NCBI GenBank assembly: GCA_946902875.1
Contig: OX336340.1
Location: 22,893,566-22,957,565, forward strand
DNA length: 64,000 bases
Direction of reading: 5' to 3'
Source of the DNA: Nematopogon swammerdamellus
Lineage: Eukaryota; Arthropoda; Insecta; Lepidoptera; Adelidae
Part shown: one piece after another, positions 1 to 47,944 of the stretch
How positions within the stretch are numbered: the stretch's first letter is position 1
Layout: every line of letters starts with the position of its first letter
The notes under the pieces: model-generated
Databases searched by the model: none
The model's input: the letters and a program-made list of their open reading frames with translations, nothing else
What the model was told of the DNA's origin: nothing
Translations under genes and position numbers: made by a program

Positions 1-600
1 TACGAGATAAGTATGTATATATTTATGTATGTATATATTCTTTATTGAACACCAATTTATAAAAATTAGGTACAACAGGCGAGCTTAATGCCGCGAGGCA
101 TTCTATTCTAACTAACCTTATTGGGATGTGGGAGAAATACATGCAATACAGGCGAACAAGAATAGTTTGTGGCAATGTGTTAGATTGAAGAAATATGTAT
201 GATAAACTACATACGAATACTACATAAAATACGTATATAAAAAACTTACATATTATATGTACATTAATCGGTGGCACCGTTGTGCAACACAATCAACTGA
301 ATGACAGGAGAGTAAGAGAAGGGGAGTAAAGATATGTACTTATGTAATATAAATTGCATTTACTTCGGTAAGGAAAGGAGAAGTTTGTTTAAATTTATCT
401 TAAATAGGTACATTCATATACATAGAGGAGCGTAAATGCACGGGCAGATTATTCCAGAGGCGAGCTGTTTGTACTGTGAAAGAGTCCGTGTAGAACGAGC
501 TTGAGTGAGCCGGTATTGCCAAGAGTAAGTTGTCAGCAGATCTTAAAGCCAGGCCGTGAGAAGAAAGAAATATCATCAAAAAAAAAATCAAATCGTTCAC
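1..600 (-). mobile_element. 3' end of a CR1/Daphne-like LINE (fragment)
   Basis: On the minus strand 400-600 reads as the C-terminal tail of a LINE reverse transcriptase, with the motif TDSFTVQTARLWNNLP, which is typical of the end of CR1/L2-type ORF2. Downstream of it on the same strand (towards 1) follows an AT-rich 3' UTR. The segment around 44-110 (motif GAACACCAATTTATAAA) recurs at 47035-47180, so it is a dispersed 3' end. The reading frame is short and broken, so this is a dead 5'-truncated copy. Confidence 0.5.
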
Positions 601-1410
601 TCAAGTATTTGGGAGCAGCAGGATCATTAAGTATGTTGAATTAAATTACATTCTGATGAAGACCTTATATTAAATTGGTTCAGTCGTTCCCGAGTATACT
701 TTGCCAGGCAGTTACAGACAGACTGTGCCTTTTATAATCGTATAGATTAGATAGGTAGTTGGTATTAAGTAAAATTTCGACACCTATGATTAAGTACTGA
801 ACTATCTGCAGTAGCCTCGATTAGTAGAACCACGCTTATTGAATCTCGTTATAGTGTATGGCACCTACCACACACATAATATAGGCTAGGTACTACAGAT
901 AGCTATGCCCGCGGCAACTTGATAACCGTGGACGACGGAACACGAAAATTGGCAAACAACTATTCAATTCAATTCAATTCAAAGTTATTTATTTTTCAAT
1001 TCCCTTAAATAACATATACAATATATGTACAAACAACGTCATATACATAGATGTGGATTTAAAAAAAAGGCGTAGGCGCAGCATGTGGCACTGGCATTTC
1101 ATTTCTATTAAACATTTGAGGTTTTCTAGTTTTTCTCAGTGTAACTTTTCACGATTGAAGTGAGTAAAAACTCGAATAAGACGCAATGTTACATTTTCTC
1201 AGATCGGCGAGTGAGTAACGCCGTTACAAGGGCTTTTCTTCAACTGAATTCTCTAATTTGCAGCAACATATTTCTGTTGACGAACGATTGATTGATGGTT
1301 ACTTTAAGGTAAGAAAACAATAAAATATTAATCACACTTTTAATAATTTGTATTTTATACCTTTATTAACAAATTTTCTTTTTATAATAATTTTACATTT
1401 TTTTAATAAA

Positions 1411-2372
1411 CTAAACATTAAATCTAAAATTGAAATGGAGTTTCCACCACCGGCGGCGGAGGCGGCGGGGCGAACCCAGGCTACCGATGCGATGGTCGGG
1501 TCCCAAAGAGAGGAACCTCCGGACGATGCGTGCAGCGTCGAGCAGGGCTGCCTTCTGGATCTGGCCCTTGACCCACCCACTCAGCGAGAGACTCTTAAGG
1601 TGGTCGTCGAGGCTCTTCGCTATCAGCCCATGCGCTGATACGACTATGGGCACAACGATCGTCGAGTCGACGGGCCACATTTTGGTAACCTCCAGATGCT
1701 GCAGATCCAGATACTTCAGCATCTTCTCTGCTTCCTTACTGACGAGGTTACCATCGTGCGGCACGGCGATATCGACGAGCGTTGCGCGCCTTGCCTCCCG
1801 GTCCACTATCAGAATATCAGGTCGCGAGAATAGTCCTATCTGTAATAAATAATGGACCGGTCCCAGTAGAGTGTAACATGAGTCATGACCGTTCTCGAGA
1901 ACTGGCGGCGGATTGTCCTTATAGTAAGAAGGCACTTCGGTACCTACAAGGTTGACTTTAAGGCAAGTTGCTGGTTGATAATCCTGGCTACTAGGTTGTG
2001 TCTATGCAAATACTCGGTGTTGGCAAGCTGCGAACAACCGGAAATCACATTTCTGAGGGACTCGCCAGGTTGGTGGCAGGTGCGGCAGATGTCAATGGTC
2101 CCGTCCTTCATTATGTGTTTCCTATAGTTGTTTTGTTCGTCTTGACAACCTCACCTTGTATTGCAAAGGCAAACCCTTCGGTTTCCCCGAAGAGGTCCCC
2201 GAAGCGTAGCCAGTGCACGGAAGCAAGTTGGTCTACATCCGGTCCCGTGAGAGACCAGAAGTACCTACCGTGCAGCTCCTTGCCTTTCCATACTTCCATG
2301 CGGTCCTCGGTGCTCAGTACAACCGGCTTCCGCCAGTTCTCTTTTCCCATGCTGAGCGGGGTAAGACCTTAA
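1411..2372 (-). pseudogene. R2/R4-type LINE C-terminus: zinc knuckle plus restriction-like endonuclease (relic)
   Basis: Read on the minus strand, 2350 to about 2111 encodes a stretch with the motif VHWLRFGDLFGETEGFA. It is followed by a Cys-His knuckle (CRTCHQPGES with a downstream SGC) and an RHNLVA motif at about 2085-1960. A second open frame (1935-1411) then carries RPDILIVD and LVDIAVPHD, which is the PD-(D/E)XK pattern of the restriction-like endonuclease of R2/R4/NeSL-type non-LTR elements, and ends with GWVKGQIQKAALLDAARIVRRF. The frames do not join without a shift and the reverse transcriptase is missing, so this is a 5'-truncated relic. The family assignment is from remembered motif order; the exact clade is uncertain. 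Confidence 0.7.
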
Positions 2373-2930
2373 TAATAATAATAAATCTACCTTAATAATT
2401 TGTAATATTATTATTATCATAAAGATTAGTAATTACTGGCTTACAGTTCAAAATGATTAGTAAAATATTCATGTTGGGGATTAGGTTGTACCTCAAAACC
2501 GCGTCCAAATCGCGCGAAAATATCAAACCAACTGACCGCGTGCGTTCGGTCACGTAGGCCACTTCAATCAAGCGGTTGCGACTGTTTGTTTGACATATCT
2601 CGTCGCATCGCGCCTTCGCGTTGAGTTCGCTCACGTAGGACGCCGCCGCCGTCTTAGGCGCCTTTTACGACATGTACGGGGAGAAATGCAGTGAGGCTAT
2701 TCTTTTTCAGTACCGCCCCCACGCGGTTCTTTTAGTATTATTTAGGTTTTTTTATGTGTTAGTACTAATTATGTACTCGCTTTATATTTCTTCGGTAGAA
2801 ATTAAATTTATGATCGAAGATTTCTTCACTAGATCTCAATTACGTCCCGACAGGATTCGAACCACAAATTGTTATAGGTCGGGGCGTATTTTTATGGTTC
2901 CGTATCTGTCGTAGGTACGGGACCCTATTA
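2373..2930. other. Intergenic, no gene seen
   Basis: AT-rich sequence starting with a short AATAAT run. A TCCCGACAGGATTCGAACC stretch near 2844 resembles the B-box side of tRNA-derived SINEs. No coding signal was found. Confidence 0.4.
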
Positions 2931-3270
2931 CTAAGCCTACGCCGCGCCGTCTGTCCGAGGGCTGTATCTCTTGAACCGTAATAGGTAGCCCGTTTAAATT
3001 TTCACAGAATATGTGGCCTATATAACAATAAATAATAAAAATAAGAAAATTAGAAAATTCACGGGGGTCCCATACAAGAAACTAAAAAGTGTATGCGCGC
3101 GCGCCATCTACCGAATAGAGTGTGAAGCATTTTAACTAATCATGACATTTAAATAATATGAAGCATTTCATAAAACGCCGTAGATGGCGTGAGTGGCGCT
3201 GACCATGACATGGCAATACAGAACGCTCGGTGCGCGAGTTCGACTCGCACTTGGCCGGTTTTTTATAGTT
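2930..3270. repeat. Dispersed repeat shared with 51400-51690
   Basis: The sequence from CTACGCCG through GTCTGTCCGAGGGCTGTAT, TTTTCACAGAATATGTG and TCCCATACAAGAAAC to CGACTCGCACTTGGCCGG is repeated with the same order of blocks at 51400-51690. It carries no open frame of note. Confidence 0.55.
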
Positions 3271-3984
3271 CGGGGCGTAGGTACCTATCTTTTTCTCTTC
3301 AAGTTTGCCTTTGCATTTTATATTGGTAATCTGCATGGAGGTGGGGAATCCATGGTAATCTCACAAATAAATAAAATAATGTATATGGTAATCTGTGCAT
3401 AGATAAGTGAAGAAATTTTTTCATAATTTTTTTGGTGTTTTTTTTTGCGATTCGTTTTTGATATATTTTAGCCCGTGTCAAGTAAATGAGCATTCATCGA
3501 CTCATCGTCAATTTATAAGGAAAAAAATCAATTCTGACTGAACACAGAGTCTTGAAAAATACAAACACTACATAAAAAATACAATATCTGGAATATTTCA
3601 GAAACGGAAAATTTATAAATAGAATGTAAAATATAGGTTTGTCACAGGCGAATTTGTTTTTTTTTTCTAATGAATAAAGGGTGAGATTTTAATATTTTGT
3701 TAAAAATACTTCTTCAACATGACGTCAAAATAATGACAGGTGCGTTTACATAATCTGTGTACCTATTACATTCAGAGAGCAAATGGTGGCACTCCACAGA
3801 ATGCTAGATTATTTATCCGACACATTGTGGATCGACGGGATCGACTCTAGCTGGGACAATCGGATAGGCGGTACGTAACTTTGCTTGCGTTGCAACACTT
3901 GCAACACGCGGGCCGCGACGACGACGACGCGCGGCGCAGCGCACCGACATACTACATACATACATAACATACCTACATAGCGTC
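3271..3984. other. Intergenic, no gene seen
   Basis: AT-rich sequence with poly-T runs. Nothing supportable was seen apart from a GC-rich CGACGACGACG run near 3915. Confidence 0.35.
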
Positions 3985-4440
3985 ACGCCTGTTTCCCGGT
4001 GGGGTAGGCAGAGACAACGGATCTCCACGTGCCACGATCCTGACACACTTCTGCCGCCTCTTCCACTCTCATAATGTTCTTCATGCATGCTCGTCGGTTA
4101 CGGGTACATGCCCGATCTGGTCCAGGTACGTGAGTCTAGGGTGAGCCTTCCCGACTCTTTCACTCATATTTGCTCCATAAACTTTTCTTTCGTTAGTCTC
4201 CTATCATCCATTCTTCCAACATGACCGAACCACCGAAGCCTTCCTTTCTCAATCCTTGTCACTATATCCTCTTTCAAACCACAGCGTTCTCGCACTACAC
4301 TATTTTTTCAATCTATCTTTCATTGTAACTCTACACCAAGCTACTCCATAACGCAAGCAACATACTCCTCAACGCGCGCATTTCCACAGCATTTATCCTT
4401 CTTTTATGCTTCGTCTGCCATTCCCAACTTTCACCGACGT
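3985..4440 (-). pseudogene. RTE-like LINE ORF2 C-terminal relic
   Basis: On the minus strand, translation with a frame change gives WFGHVGRMDDRRLTKE, then NMSERVGKAHPRLTYLDQIG, then EEAAEVCQDRGTWRSVVSAY. This is the familiar C-terminal block of insect RTE-type elements (FGHVxRM motif). At least one indel breaks the frame near 4180. It is a dead fragment in the intergenic region. Confidence 0.6.
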
Positions 4441-4950
4441 TGAAAAAAAATATTCTGTTTCCCTATTAATCCTGTGCACTAATCAGAAGAAACTTATTCT
4501 CCTTCAGAATTGTCACCAATACGCTGCGATATTTCAACTGTTCGAGTAGAGACAATGCCTTACTTACGCGACAATTCTATCAGGGGTGACATGACAACAT
4601 AGTTACGCTACAGGGGTTGTTAGTGGCAGCTGGGTTTTGTTCGAGCAGTCAGTGCGGGGCGAGCGAGCGGGCAGGTTACCCGTAAACCGCCACTGAAATT
4701 CGCTCCCGTCATCACTCCGCGTACTGCAAACTGCTCCGTGCGGTTTTGTGATAAAACAGACTTAGATGCCATATCTGTCGCGTCTGCTAAATAGCAATAC
4801 AATCAGGTCCAATGTGCGAGCTCGAAATGCCATTCCAAATTATCTTCTTTAATTTCTCGAAAGTTTTTCAAAGTTAGAATGTTTTAATAATAACCATATC
4901 TCCTGAAAAAATAAAGGTAGGTATTAGCTGTAAATGAGAATATTAAAATA
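4441..4950. other. Intergenic, no gene seen
   Basis: No coding or repeat signal that I can support. Confidence 0.3.
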
Positions 4951-4953
4951 TAG

Positions 4954-5330
4954 CTTTTGCCCGCGGCTTCGCTCGCGTGAAATTCGTATTTAAAAAAAAG
5001 AAAGTAAGTAAGCCCGCTACCGTAACTTTATTTCGGCGTGCGCAACAATTCGGTTTGTATGAGAGCCACATCTTAGCGTAACAACTTAATTTTATTTAGC
5101 CTATCCTGTGTCGCGTATAGTTCAATGTGCTTGTACTAAGCTTCATCGAATTCGGATGATCCATTTAAGAGTTATGGAGGAACATACATACATACAGAAA
5201 ATATTTTTAAAATCGTCAATTTAGTTTTAGTATCATACATAGAGCCTTCAAACGCAGTACCTATCTCACAAAAAAAGTAACTTACTCCATGACCATCCTT
5301 TACAGATTTATTATTAGTATTGATGATACT
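4954..5330 (+). repeat. CCCGCGGCTTCGC-headed repeat, copy 1
   Basis: Begins TTTTGCCCGCGGCTTCGC and continues through GTGAAATTCGTATTTAAAA, CATCGAATTCGGATGATCC and TTAAGAGTTATGGAGGA to ATTATTAGTATTGATGAT. The same block order is found at 31435-31815 (+) and at 30945-30580 on the minus strand. It is probably a non-autonomous element; no coding capacity is visible. Confidence 0.6.
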
Positions 5331-5827
5331 TAAGCCTTGTCTTGGAGCAATTGTTTTTTTTTATGGAATATTTTAATTTTTAAGTTTTTGGGGTTTAAAA
5401 GTTAATTTTAAATGCTAAATTATTTTGAAGAAATGGTGACCAACGTATCTTGCGAAAGAAAACTATGGGGTCAAATAAAGTTTTTACAACGGAGATATAG
5501 GTGGCAGTTAAAATTGAGACAAGTTAAAATTGGATCACAGTTTAATCAGAATCTTCAGATGCATCGTTCGTAAGAGATAGGTGACTTCGGCGCAACCTTT
5601 CAATTTGCTTTAAAGCTCTTCAAACAAGTTTATATTAATATCGCGTAACTTTCTCAAGTTTCAGCGACCTTGGCGTGCAAAAATAGACTAAATCACCTGT
5701 AACGTAACTGCCTTAATGACTAGTCTGGGTCGGAATCGGATTACCGTGAACACAGGTTCGTGCGGGGCTGCAGTTAGTGCTGGGTCGGGGCGGGACTGCG
5801 CTGCGGGACATCTAGTCACCACCACAA
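5331..5827. other. Intergenic, no gene seen
   Basis: AT-rich followed by mixed sequence. No gene or repeat boundary can be supported. Confidence 0.3.
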
Positions 5828-5835
5828 CTGCTGGG

Positions 5836-6287
5836 TAGTGTCCGACCGAAAGTGTACTTTCACTTTCGGCCGAAAGCCATAGCCGAATTTCGGCAAAATT
5901 CTACTTTCGGCAGAAAGCCAAAAGCCGAAGCCGAAAGCCGTAATCCGAAGCCGAAAGCCGAAACCGAAAGCCTTAGCCGATAGTATGTATGGTATTTAAG
6001 TACTTAGTTAGTTATGCCTTATTTAGGTAGAAGGATATGCAAGTGACAATAAAAGTTATTTATAATTATGGGAAATTTGAAAGAAAGCGTGTGTGTGCCT
6101 GCGCCGCCGGCCGCCAATCGCGTAATCACGTCACGTGCGCGCGGTCGGTCGGTTTGTCTGTCTAACTTTCGGTTGGGCCGAAAGTGCCCACTACTTTCGG
6201 CCGAAACCTTAAGTTTGCCGAATGTGGCAAATATTGGCCGAAAGGCCGAAAGCCGTAAGCCGAAACCGCATATTCGGTCGGACACTA
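5836..6287. mobile_element. hAT-like MITE with 8-bp target duplication
   Basis: The element starts TAGTGTCCGACCGAA and ends TTCGGTCGGACACTA, perfect 15-bp terminal inverted repeats. The flanks CTGCTGGG (5828-5835) and CTGCTGGA (6288-6295) match at 7 of 8 bases, as expected for a hAT target-site duplication. The interior is dominated by iterated CGAAAGCC/GGCTTTCG-type motifs in both orientations. No transposase is encoded, so it would depend on an element elsewhere. Confidence 0.75.
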
Positions 6288-6295
6288 CTGCTGGA

Positions 6296-6983
6296 CTGCG
6301 AGTTGCGATGCCTGCTGCCTGCTCCGCCCGCGCCATCGACCTTATCCCTCGATCAACCAGTTTGTTGTTTGTTTGCAGCTCCGTTGGGTTCGTTAGTCTA
6401 GTAAATATGCTGGGCCCTTTTGGTTGGATATTTTTGGAAAGCATTTCCTTATTCAGTACCTACCTATGATGTTATTTCGATGTTTTGCTTACTTGGGTAA
6501 TGTAAGTTATATTTTTTTTAATATCTACCTAGTTTGATTTTTATAAATGTTCCTTCTTGTTAAATAATGTTTTTCAAAGATTATATCCGTTAGTTGATAT
6601 GGGAACCCATACTTATACGTCTTGAAGAAATATTTAGAATTTTAATCATATCGGGACTACGACTAATAATGAATAAATACCATACAAGTTATTTGACGAG
6701 TACACGATTTTTTTATTATTATGACTTGCTTTCGTAACTAAAATTTCTTTTATCCTTTCAGAAATTCTTCTAGAACTTTTTTATTGGTTTCTGGAGGCAT
6801 TTTTCGCTTGCCCTTGAGCGAGCAAAGCTATTACGTTCATGGCTTCAATTATCACAATCTTTTAGACAATGTATAGACAACGATTACTAAAATATTGATG
6901 GGTTGAAAATAAAATATTGAACATAGCTGAATGCGCAAACACTTGGCATATACATCAAAAGTCCGAGTTAAGTATAATTTAAG
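6296..6983. other. Upstream region of the TTLL gene
   Basis: AT-rich DNA between the hAT-like element and the first TTLL coding exon. No TATA box or initiator can be assigned with confidence. An in-frame TAA (6975-6977) lies close upstream of the ATG, so the coding exon cannot extend further 5'. Confidence 0.4.
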
Positions 6984-43313
<36,330 letters not shown>

Positions 43314-44130
43314 CGTAGCTTTGTTAGCGCTATGCAGTGGCGGGGCATCAACTTAATTTGATGTGGGCAAGATAAATTTTGCGAGGCCCTATCAATTTTG
43401 CCAATACTCAATACATTCAACAACATAATTTTTTTTAAATCTTTATTTTATAGGGGATTTGGTGCACACAGTGACCATGCCAGCCCCATTGGGAAACACA
43501 TAACAACATCATCAAATCGGAATAATACAGCCACTATACTGTATTATTGCAATGTTCACTGCCTCTGTCCTGCTTTCCCATCTTGTGTCGGATAAAGGCT
43601 TTATAGTAAGGTTTAGTTTGCATTTGATTAAGTCTAAACATGTTGACTCGGAGTCTCTTTTAATAGATCTAGCTGAGAATTTTTCATGAATCAAAACTGC
43701 ATGAACTTTCGAGGCGCGAGGCCCCTCCGGCCGCGAGCCGTGGGCGATCGCCCACGTCGCCCACGCCTTGCGCCGCCTCTGGCGCTATGTAGTGATACTC
43801 GTAGTTATACTTTCTAAATGAGGTACATACAACCTTTCATTTTATAGAAAGGAAAATTAAAGATATTGGAACATAGGCAGAAACACTTTATTGCTGCCAA
43901 AACATTTTGCAGAAAAAAAACTCGATCTGTAATTTACATGAGGGGCAAAGGCGGACTAATCCCTTACAGGGAGTTCTTCCAGTCAACCTTTTTAATGTTT
44001 GAGAGTCGTATGTTGTGTACATGTAAGTAAGTAGCAAAAGACTTCAATGTGGGAATGCATGATATAATATAATTAATATAAATATAATATACTACATTTC
44101 AATAGGTACGTACAGTAAATAATGAACATG
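43314..44130. other. Downstream of the TTLL gene, no gene seen
   Basis: 3' UTR boundary not identified; no canonical AATAAA seen close to the stop. A GC-rich patch 43700-43790 (GGGCGATCGCCCACGTCGCC) is palindromic in part. Confidence 0.35.
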
Positions 44131-44495
44131 TATATTTTTAATTAGAAAAATGCAAATCGAAAATCATTGGAAAAAATACATCCCGACCAGGATTCGAACT
44201 TCGAATCCTGGTCGGGATGTATTTTTGCTATTTTTGGATAACGTTTCATTGGACCATTCGAATTTCGAATGGTCCAATATAAGGTTCAATGTGGAACCGT
44301 GCAAGTTGACTGTTCGCAAAAATTATGCGACATCATGAAGGTGCAATTGAACGAAAATGTTGAAATAATACGTAACGGCCCGGTGGTGTAGTTGGTTATC
44401 GCGTTGGCGGCTCAAGCCAGAGACCCAGGTTCGAACCTGGTCGGGATGTATCTTTTTCAATGATTTTCGATTTGCATTTTTCAATTAAAAATATA
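44131..44495. mobile_element. Foldback element with tRNA-like segment at one end
   Basis: Inverted ends of about 60 bp: ATATTTTTAATTAGAAAAAT with GCAAATCGAAAATCATTG at the left, the complement at 44430-44495 on the right. The inner ends carry ATCCCGACCAGGATTCGAA/TTCGAACCTGGTCGGGAT, a B-box-type motif. 44374-44450 reads like a tRNA (GGTGGTGTAGTTGGTTATCG as A box, AGGTTCGAACCTGG as B box), but a one-base deletion in the T arm and the missing T before the anticodon make a functional tRNA unlikely. Confidence 0.65.
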
Positions 44496-44558
44496 CTTAT
44501 ACAAAAGCGAGTACGTGCTTAGTACTAACATATAAACATAAAATATTAATGAACCGGT

Positions 44559-44625
44559 TGTAGAGCGTCGTCCCTTATCGCACGAACTCGCACGTCTCTG
44601 TGCGACAGGGACGACGCTCTACACC
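44559..44625. repeat. Short hairpin
   Basis: GTAGAGCGTCGTCCCT and AGGGACGACGCTCTAC are perfect 16-bp inverted repeats about 33 bp apart. Confidence 0.75.
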
Positions 44626-44716
44626 CGGATTGTCTCTTTCAAAAGTTAGATGTTAATTATTTACTACTGTTAAGAGTTAATTAAAAAATATACATGAATA
44701 CATTATGAATTACAGT

Positions 44717-45369
44717 TTATATAAGGTGTTTCGTTCGTCATGTCAATAACTTCGGGAGGGTTACATACGCACTCAAACAAACACTTTACGCAAAAAAAAA
44801 CATATGTTTATAGGAGCATTTTTTTCTCCTAACAAAATCAAATAAGTAGCTGTAAAAACCAATCATAGTGACCTTGTGACTCACTTACAACAAACAGCTG
44901 TTCTGCATTTGAACATAGTACGGTCATTGACCCCGTACAATGCATGTTACCTACTGTGACACACAGATGTTTAGGTAGCCAACATGTTTTGTTATTGACG
45001 TGATGACGTCACGTCTTATAAATTGATGAGCACCAGCTGCACGCGCGAAAGCGTGTCACGTTGATATTCAAAGTTACCATGGAAACGTCTTAAGAAGTAA
45101 AACTGTCAAGATCAGACAACAGAAGTTTTGATGGCCAGTCGCAAGATGATTAATCTTTCTACTGGAAATATAAATTACTGATCTTTGATCTATGTACTAC
45201 GATTATTCCACGTCATCACGTAAAACTATCGTCCGTAAACCGACTTTTCAGACAACCAATTTTATTCGAAAAGTAATGCTAAAAACATATAATTTTTTTT
45301 TGCGTAACCTGTTTATTTGAGTGTGTATGTAACCCTCCCGAAGTTATTGACATGACTAACCTTATATAA
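44717..45369. mobile_element. 650-bp element with long terminal inverted repeats
   Basis: Left end TTATATAAGGTGTTTCGTTC and GTCATGTCAATAACTTCGGG; the right end is the inverse (CCCGAAGTTATTGACATGAC to CTTATATAAG). The inverted repeat spans about 70 bp with some mismatches. No ORF. The interior has an 18-bp palindrome ACGTGATGACGTCACGT near 44998. Confidence 0.8.
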
Positions 45370-45374
45370 GATAC

Positions 45375-45830
45375 TAGCTTTTGCCCGCGGCTTCGCTCGC
45401 GGTAGACTTAATAAAAAATCAGTATGATAATATGATAATGAATGATATGATACAAACAAATATGATAATAAACGATCGCTTCTCTTATATTTTCTATCTC
45501 TCTCTCTCCTTCCCTCCCCCTCCTCCCCTCCTTCCCCTCCCCTCTGTCCTTCTCCCCCTTCTCCATCCGGCGCCGATATCATTCGACACTAAATTCCGTT
45601 CCTACTATACTTTCTTTTATACTGCTCGGCCCTATTGCAATTTAGAGTGATGGTATATAGCCTATTAGTGAGCATATACCATCACGCTACTACTAAGAAC
45701 TACTATCAAGAAAGACTCTTTACATTGGTGCAAACCTCATCAAAATCTGTTCAGTGGTTCCGCAGTTTACCTCAAACATACATACATACATACGTACAGA
45801 CGTTCCCTTTTATAAGAAGTAGAGATAGAG
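45375..45830. repeat. CCCGCGGCTTCGC-headed repeat with polypyrimidine tract
   Basis: Starts TTTTGCCCGCGGCTTCGC and ends near TTCAGTGGTTCCGCAG, then (CATA)n. A CTCTCTCC/CCCTCC-rich tract occupies 45490-45565. Confidence 0.5.
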
Positions 45831-46186
45831 AAGATAGAGTTAAAGATAATAACGGTACATATACACCCTTGTCAATTTAGGCAAGAATGCAAGCATCACT
45901 CTAATCATTAGAATATCGTGCCATATCGAGGACTTCCCTGGATTGCTGGCTATACTGGACTAGAGAGCAGCGGCCATCTTACATCCAGTACCGTGGTACC
46001 AATCCAGTCAGCTACAATTAAGCCTGCAACCTAGTAAGTAGTAGTAAGGGACAGAGGAAGGGACCTACAGTTTTAAGTTTTACATCGCTTTGCAAGTTTG
46101 GAGGTATGCATGTACATTTTTCCGATGGTGTTCGGCACATCGACCGACAAAAAGATTTTGTAGGTAAGTGCAGCGACATTCTACAT

Positions 46187-46498
46187 ACATACATACATAT
46201 CACACACGCTGAATCCCGACAATCGGGGTAAGCAGAGTTATCGGTGTTGTGCTGCAAGAACTCTGTTAAATTACAGCACAACACCGACCACCACGTTTCG
46301 CAAAGTTTTCCAACAAGATTAAATCGATCAAGCAGCAAGTAAGGCACGAAGACCCACCTGCTGCATGACTCGGTGGAAGTACCGTGCTAAGGTGAGAGGT
46401 GCCGAGCCTGTCGCCCTTTAGCATGGCATCTTATTCTTATCCATTAGTCGCCTTTTACGACATGCATGCGCCTTTTACCAAACCCACACGGTACTCTA
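46187..46498 (-). repeat. SINE-like body B, head 1 truncated
   Basis: Same body-B order as 24582-24902, with the head cut after CGACATGCATGCG and CACACGGTAC. Confidence 0.55.
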
Positions 46499-47400
46499 CT
46501 GTCGATAATTTAATTCGTTGGGTAAGTGGGGTCATTTGCAACGTTTTGACCACGATGTGTTTTGACCACAGATCATCAAATACCTACCGCGCGCGCCCCC
46601 TTTGATTCTCTGTGGTTTTAATATTATCTTTTGTCAGATGTCACGTGGTATCGAGATACGATTTCTTTTTCTGAAAATGTAATTAATTAATTCGGTTATT
46701 TTTGAAAATTACCAAAATCCCAGCTTTAAACCCTTGTAACTTTTTTGCTTATGATTGTATCAGCACGAAATAAAATTTATTGAATTTTGCGATGTATGCT
46801 TGTTCTAGAAAAAATATTATTTGATAAAGTTAATACCATGAAAAGGGGCCTCACCCCTTATGTTATGATGGAGACGGAAGACAGTAGAGCGAAGAACTCC
46901 TCCAGTACACAATTGACAATGTAGACACAAATGATACGAAGAGTTACGAAAATCACTCCTAAATTTATATCAACCACTTAGGGGTTGAGTAGGAGGAATT
47001 CCTGAATAGAATTTCTGGACATTATGTATGTATGTATGTATATATTCTTTATTGAACACCAATTTATAAAATTAGGTACAACAGGCGAGCTTAATGCCGC
47101 GAGGCATTCTTTGAGATATGGGAGAAGTACACGCAGGCACGCAGGCGAACAAGAATAGTTTAAATATAGCTTAAATAAAGGCAATCTTTGTACGTACGCA
47201 CGTATAAACCATACGGCATAAAAAATAAAAACTTCGTACTCATTAGTATGTACACGCATCAGAAGTAGAAGTTTTTTTCTAGTAGTGTTTTCTACACTAC
47301 TTTACTTTTTTTTTATCTGAATAAAAGTTGCTATGTTCTTAGTTTTAAATTTTAAGATTTTTAGGTAAAATAAATTATATTCCAATTAAAAACGAAAATC
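46499..47400. other. Intergenic with LINE 3' end at 47035-47180
   Basis: 46520-46660 shares AAGTGGGGTCATTTGCAACG and TGTCACGTGGTATCGAGAT with 27090-27160. 47035-47180 is a second copy of the LINE 3' end at the left edge of the window. No gene. Confidence 0.45.
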
Positions 47401-47415
47401 ACAATAGTAAAATGT

Positions 47416-47421
47416 TTTATT
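47416..47421 (-). terminator. Polyadenylation signal of the cGAS-like gene
   Basis: AATAAA on the minus strand about 140 nt after the stop codon; the only canonical signal in that interval. Confidence 0.6.
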
Positions 47422-47560
47422 AAGAGAGCCAGTGGAAGGTTCAATGGTCAAGCTGTCCAAGTCCTCATCCACGGAAATGACCACTCTGTGCATTTCTTCA
47501 CTGGAATCATAGATCGAACAAAATGTCTTGCTACTTCACGGAAGCGACGGTGACCGAAGC

Positions 47561-47944
47561 CTAGGCGCGATCTGAGCAGTAGTTCCTGTAGATTTCCACA
47601 TTCTTAAACGTATTTAATTCGTCCGTGGTCAACAAGCACTTGACCACTTCTGTGATCGAATTATCGTCGATGTGGCCCAATAGCTTCTTCAGCTTGGTCT
47701 TGTACTGCTGGCAGAGGGCATCGTTGAGGGCTCCGATTAAATTGTACTTCTTGCTCCAGAAGTACGGAATGTTTTTCTTTTCCAGTGCGTCGTGAAACTT
47801 CTGCACCATGTCTCTGAAGAGAACGCTCATTTTATTTTCCCAGTATTTGTCCTGTCCCGAAGCTTCGACCTCCCAGAGGAACAACGTCTTTATGTAATAG
47901 CTGGCGATAGCTTTCATCTCCAACGAGTCTCGCAGCTTCTTCAA
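47561..47944 (-). CDS. cGLR: cGLR exon 3 (Mab-21 C-terminal lobe)
   Basis: Encodes residues 267-393: LKKLRDSLEMKAIASYYIKT, LFLWEVEA, then helices ending NCSDRA-like (YRNYCSDRA) and a stop. The acceptor CTTTCAG|TTG sets the start; there is no ATG because this is an internal exon. Confidence 0.9.
   Translation of the reverse strand: MKKLRDSLEMKAIASYYIKTLFLWEVEASGQDKYWENKMSVLFRDMVQKFHDALEKKNIPYFWSKKYNLIGALNDALCQQYKTKLKKLLGHIDDNSITEVVKCLLTTDELNTFKNVEIYRNYCSDRA

Noticed and set aside
44374..44450. Candidate tRNA gene
   Set aside because: A- and B-box-like motifs are present, but the T arm has a one-base deletion, the base before the anticodon is not T and the acceptor stem does not pair. Better explained as SINE-derived.
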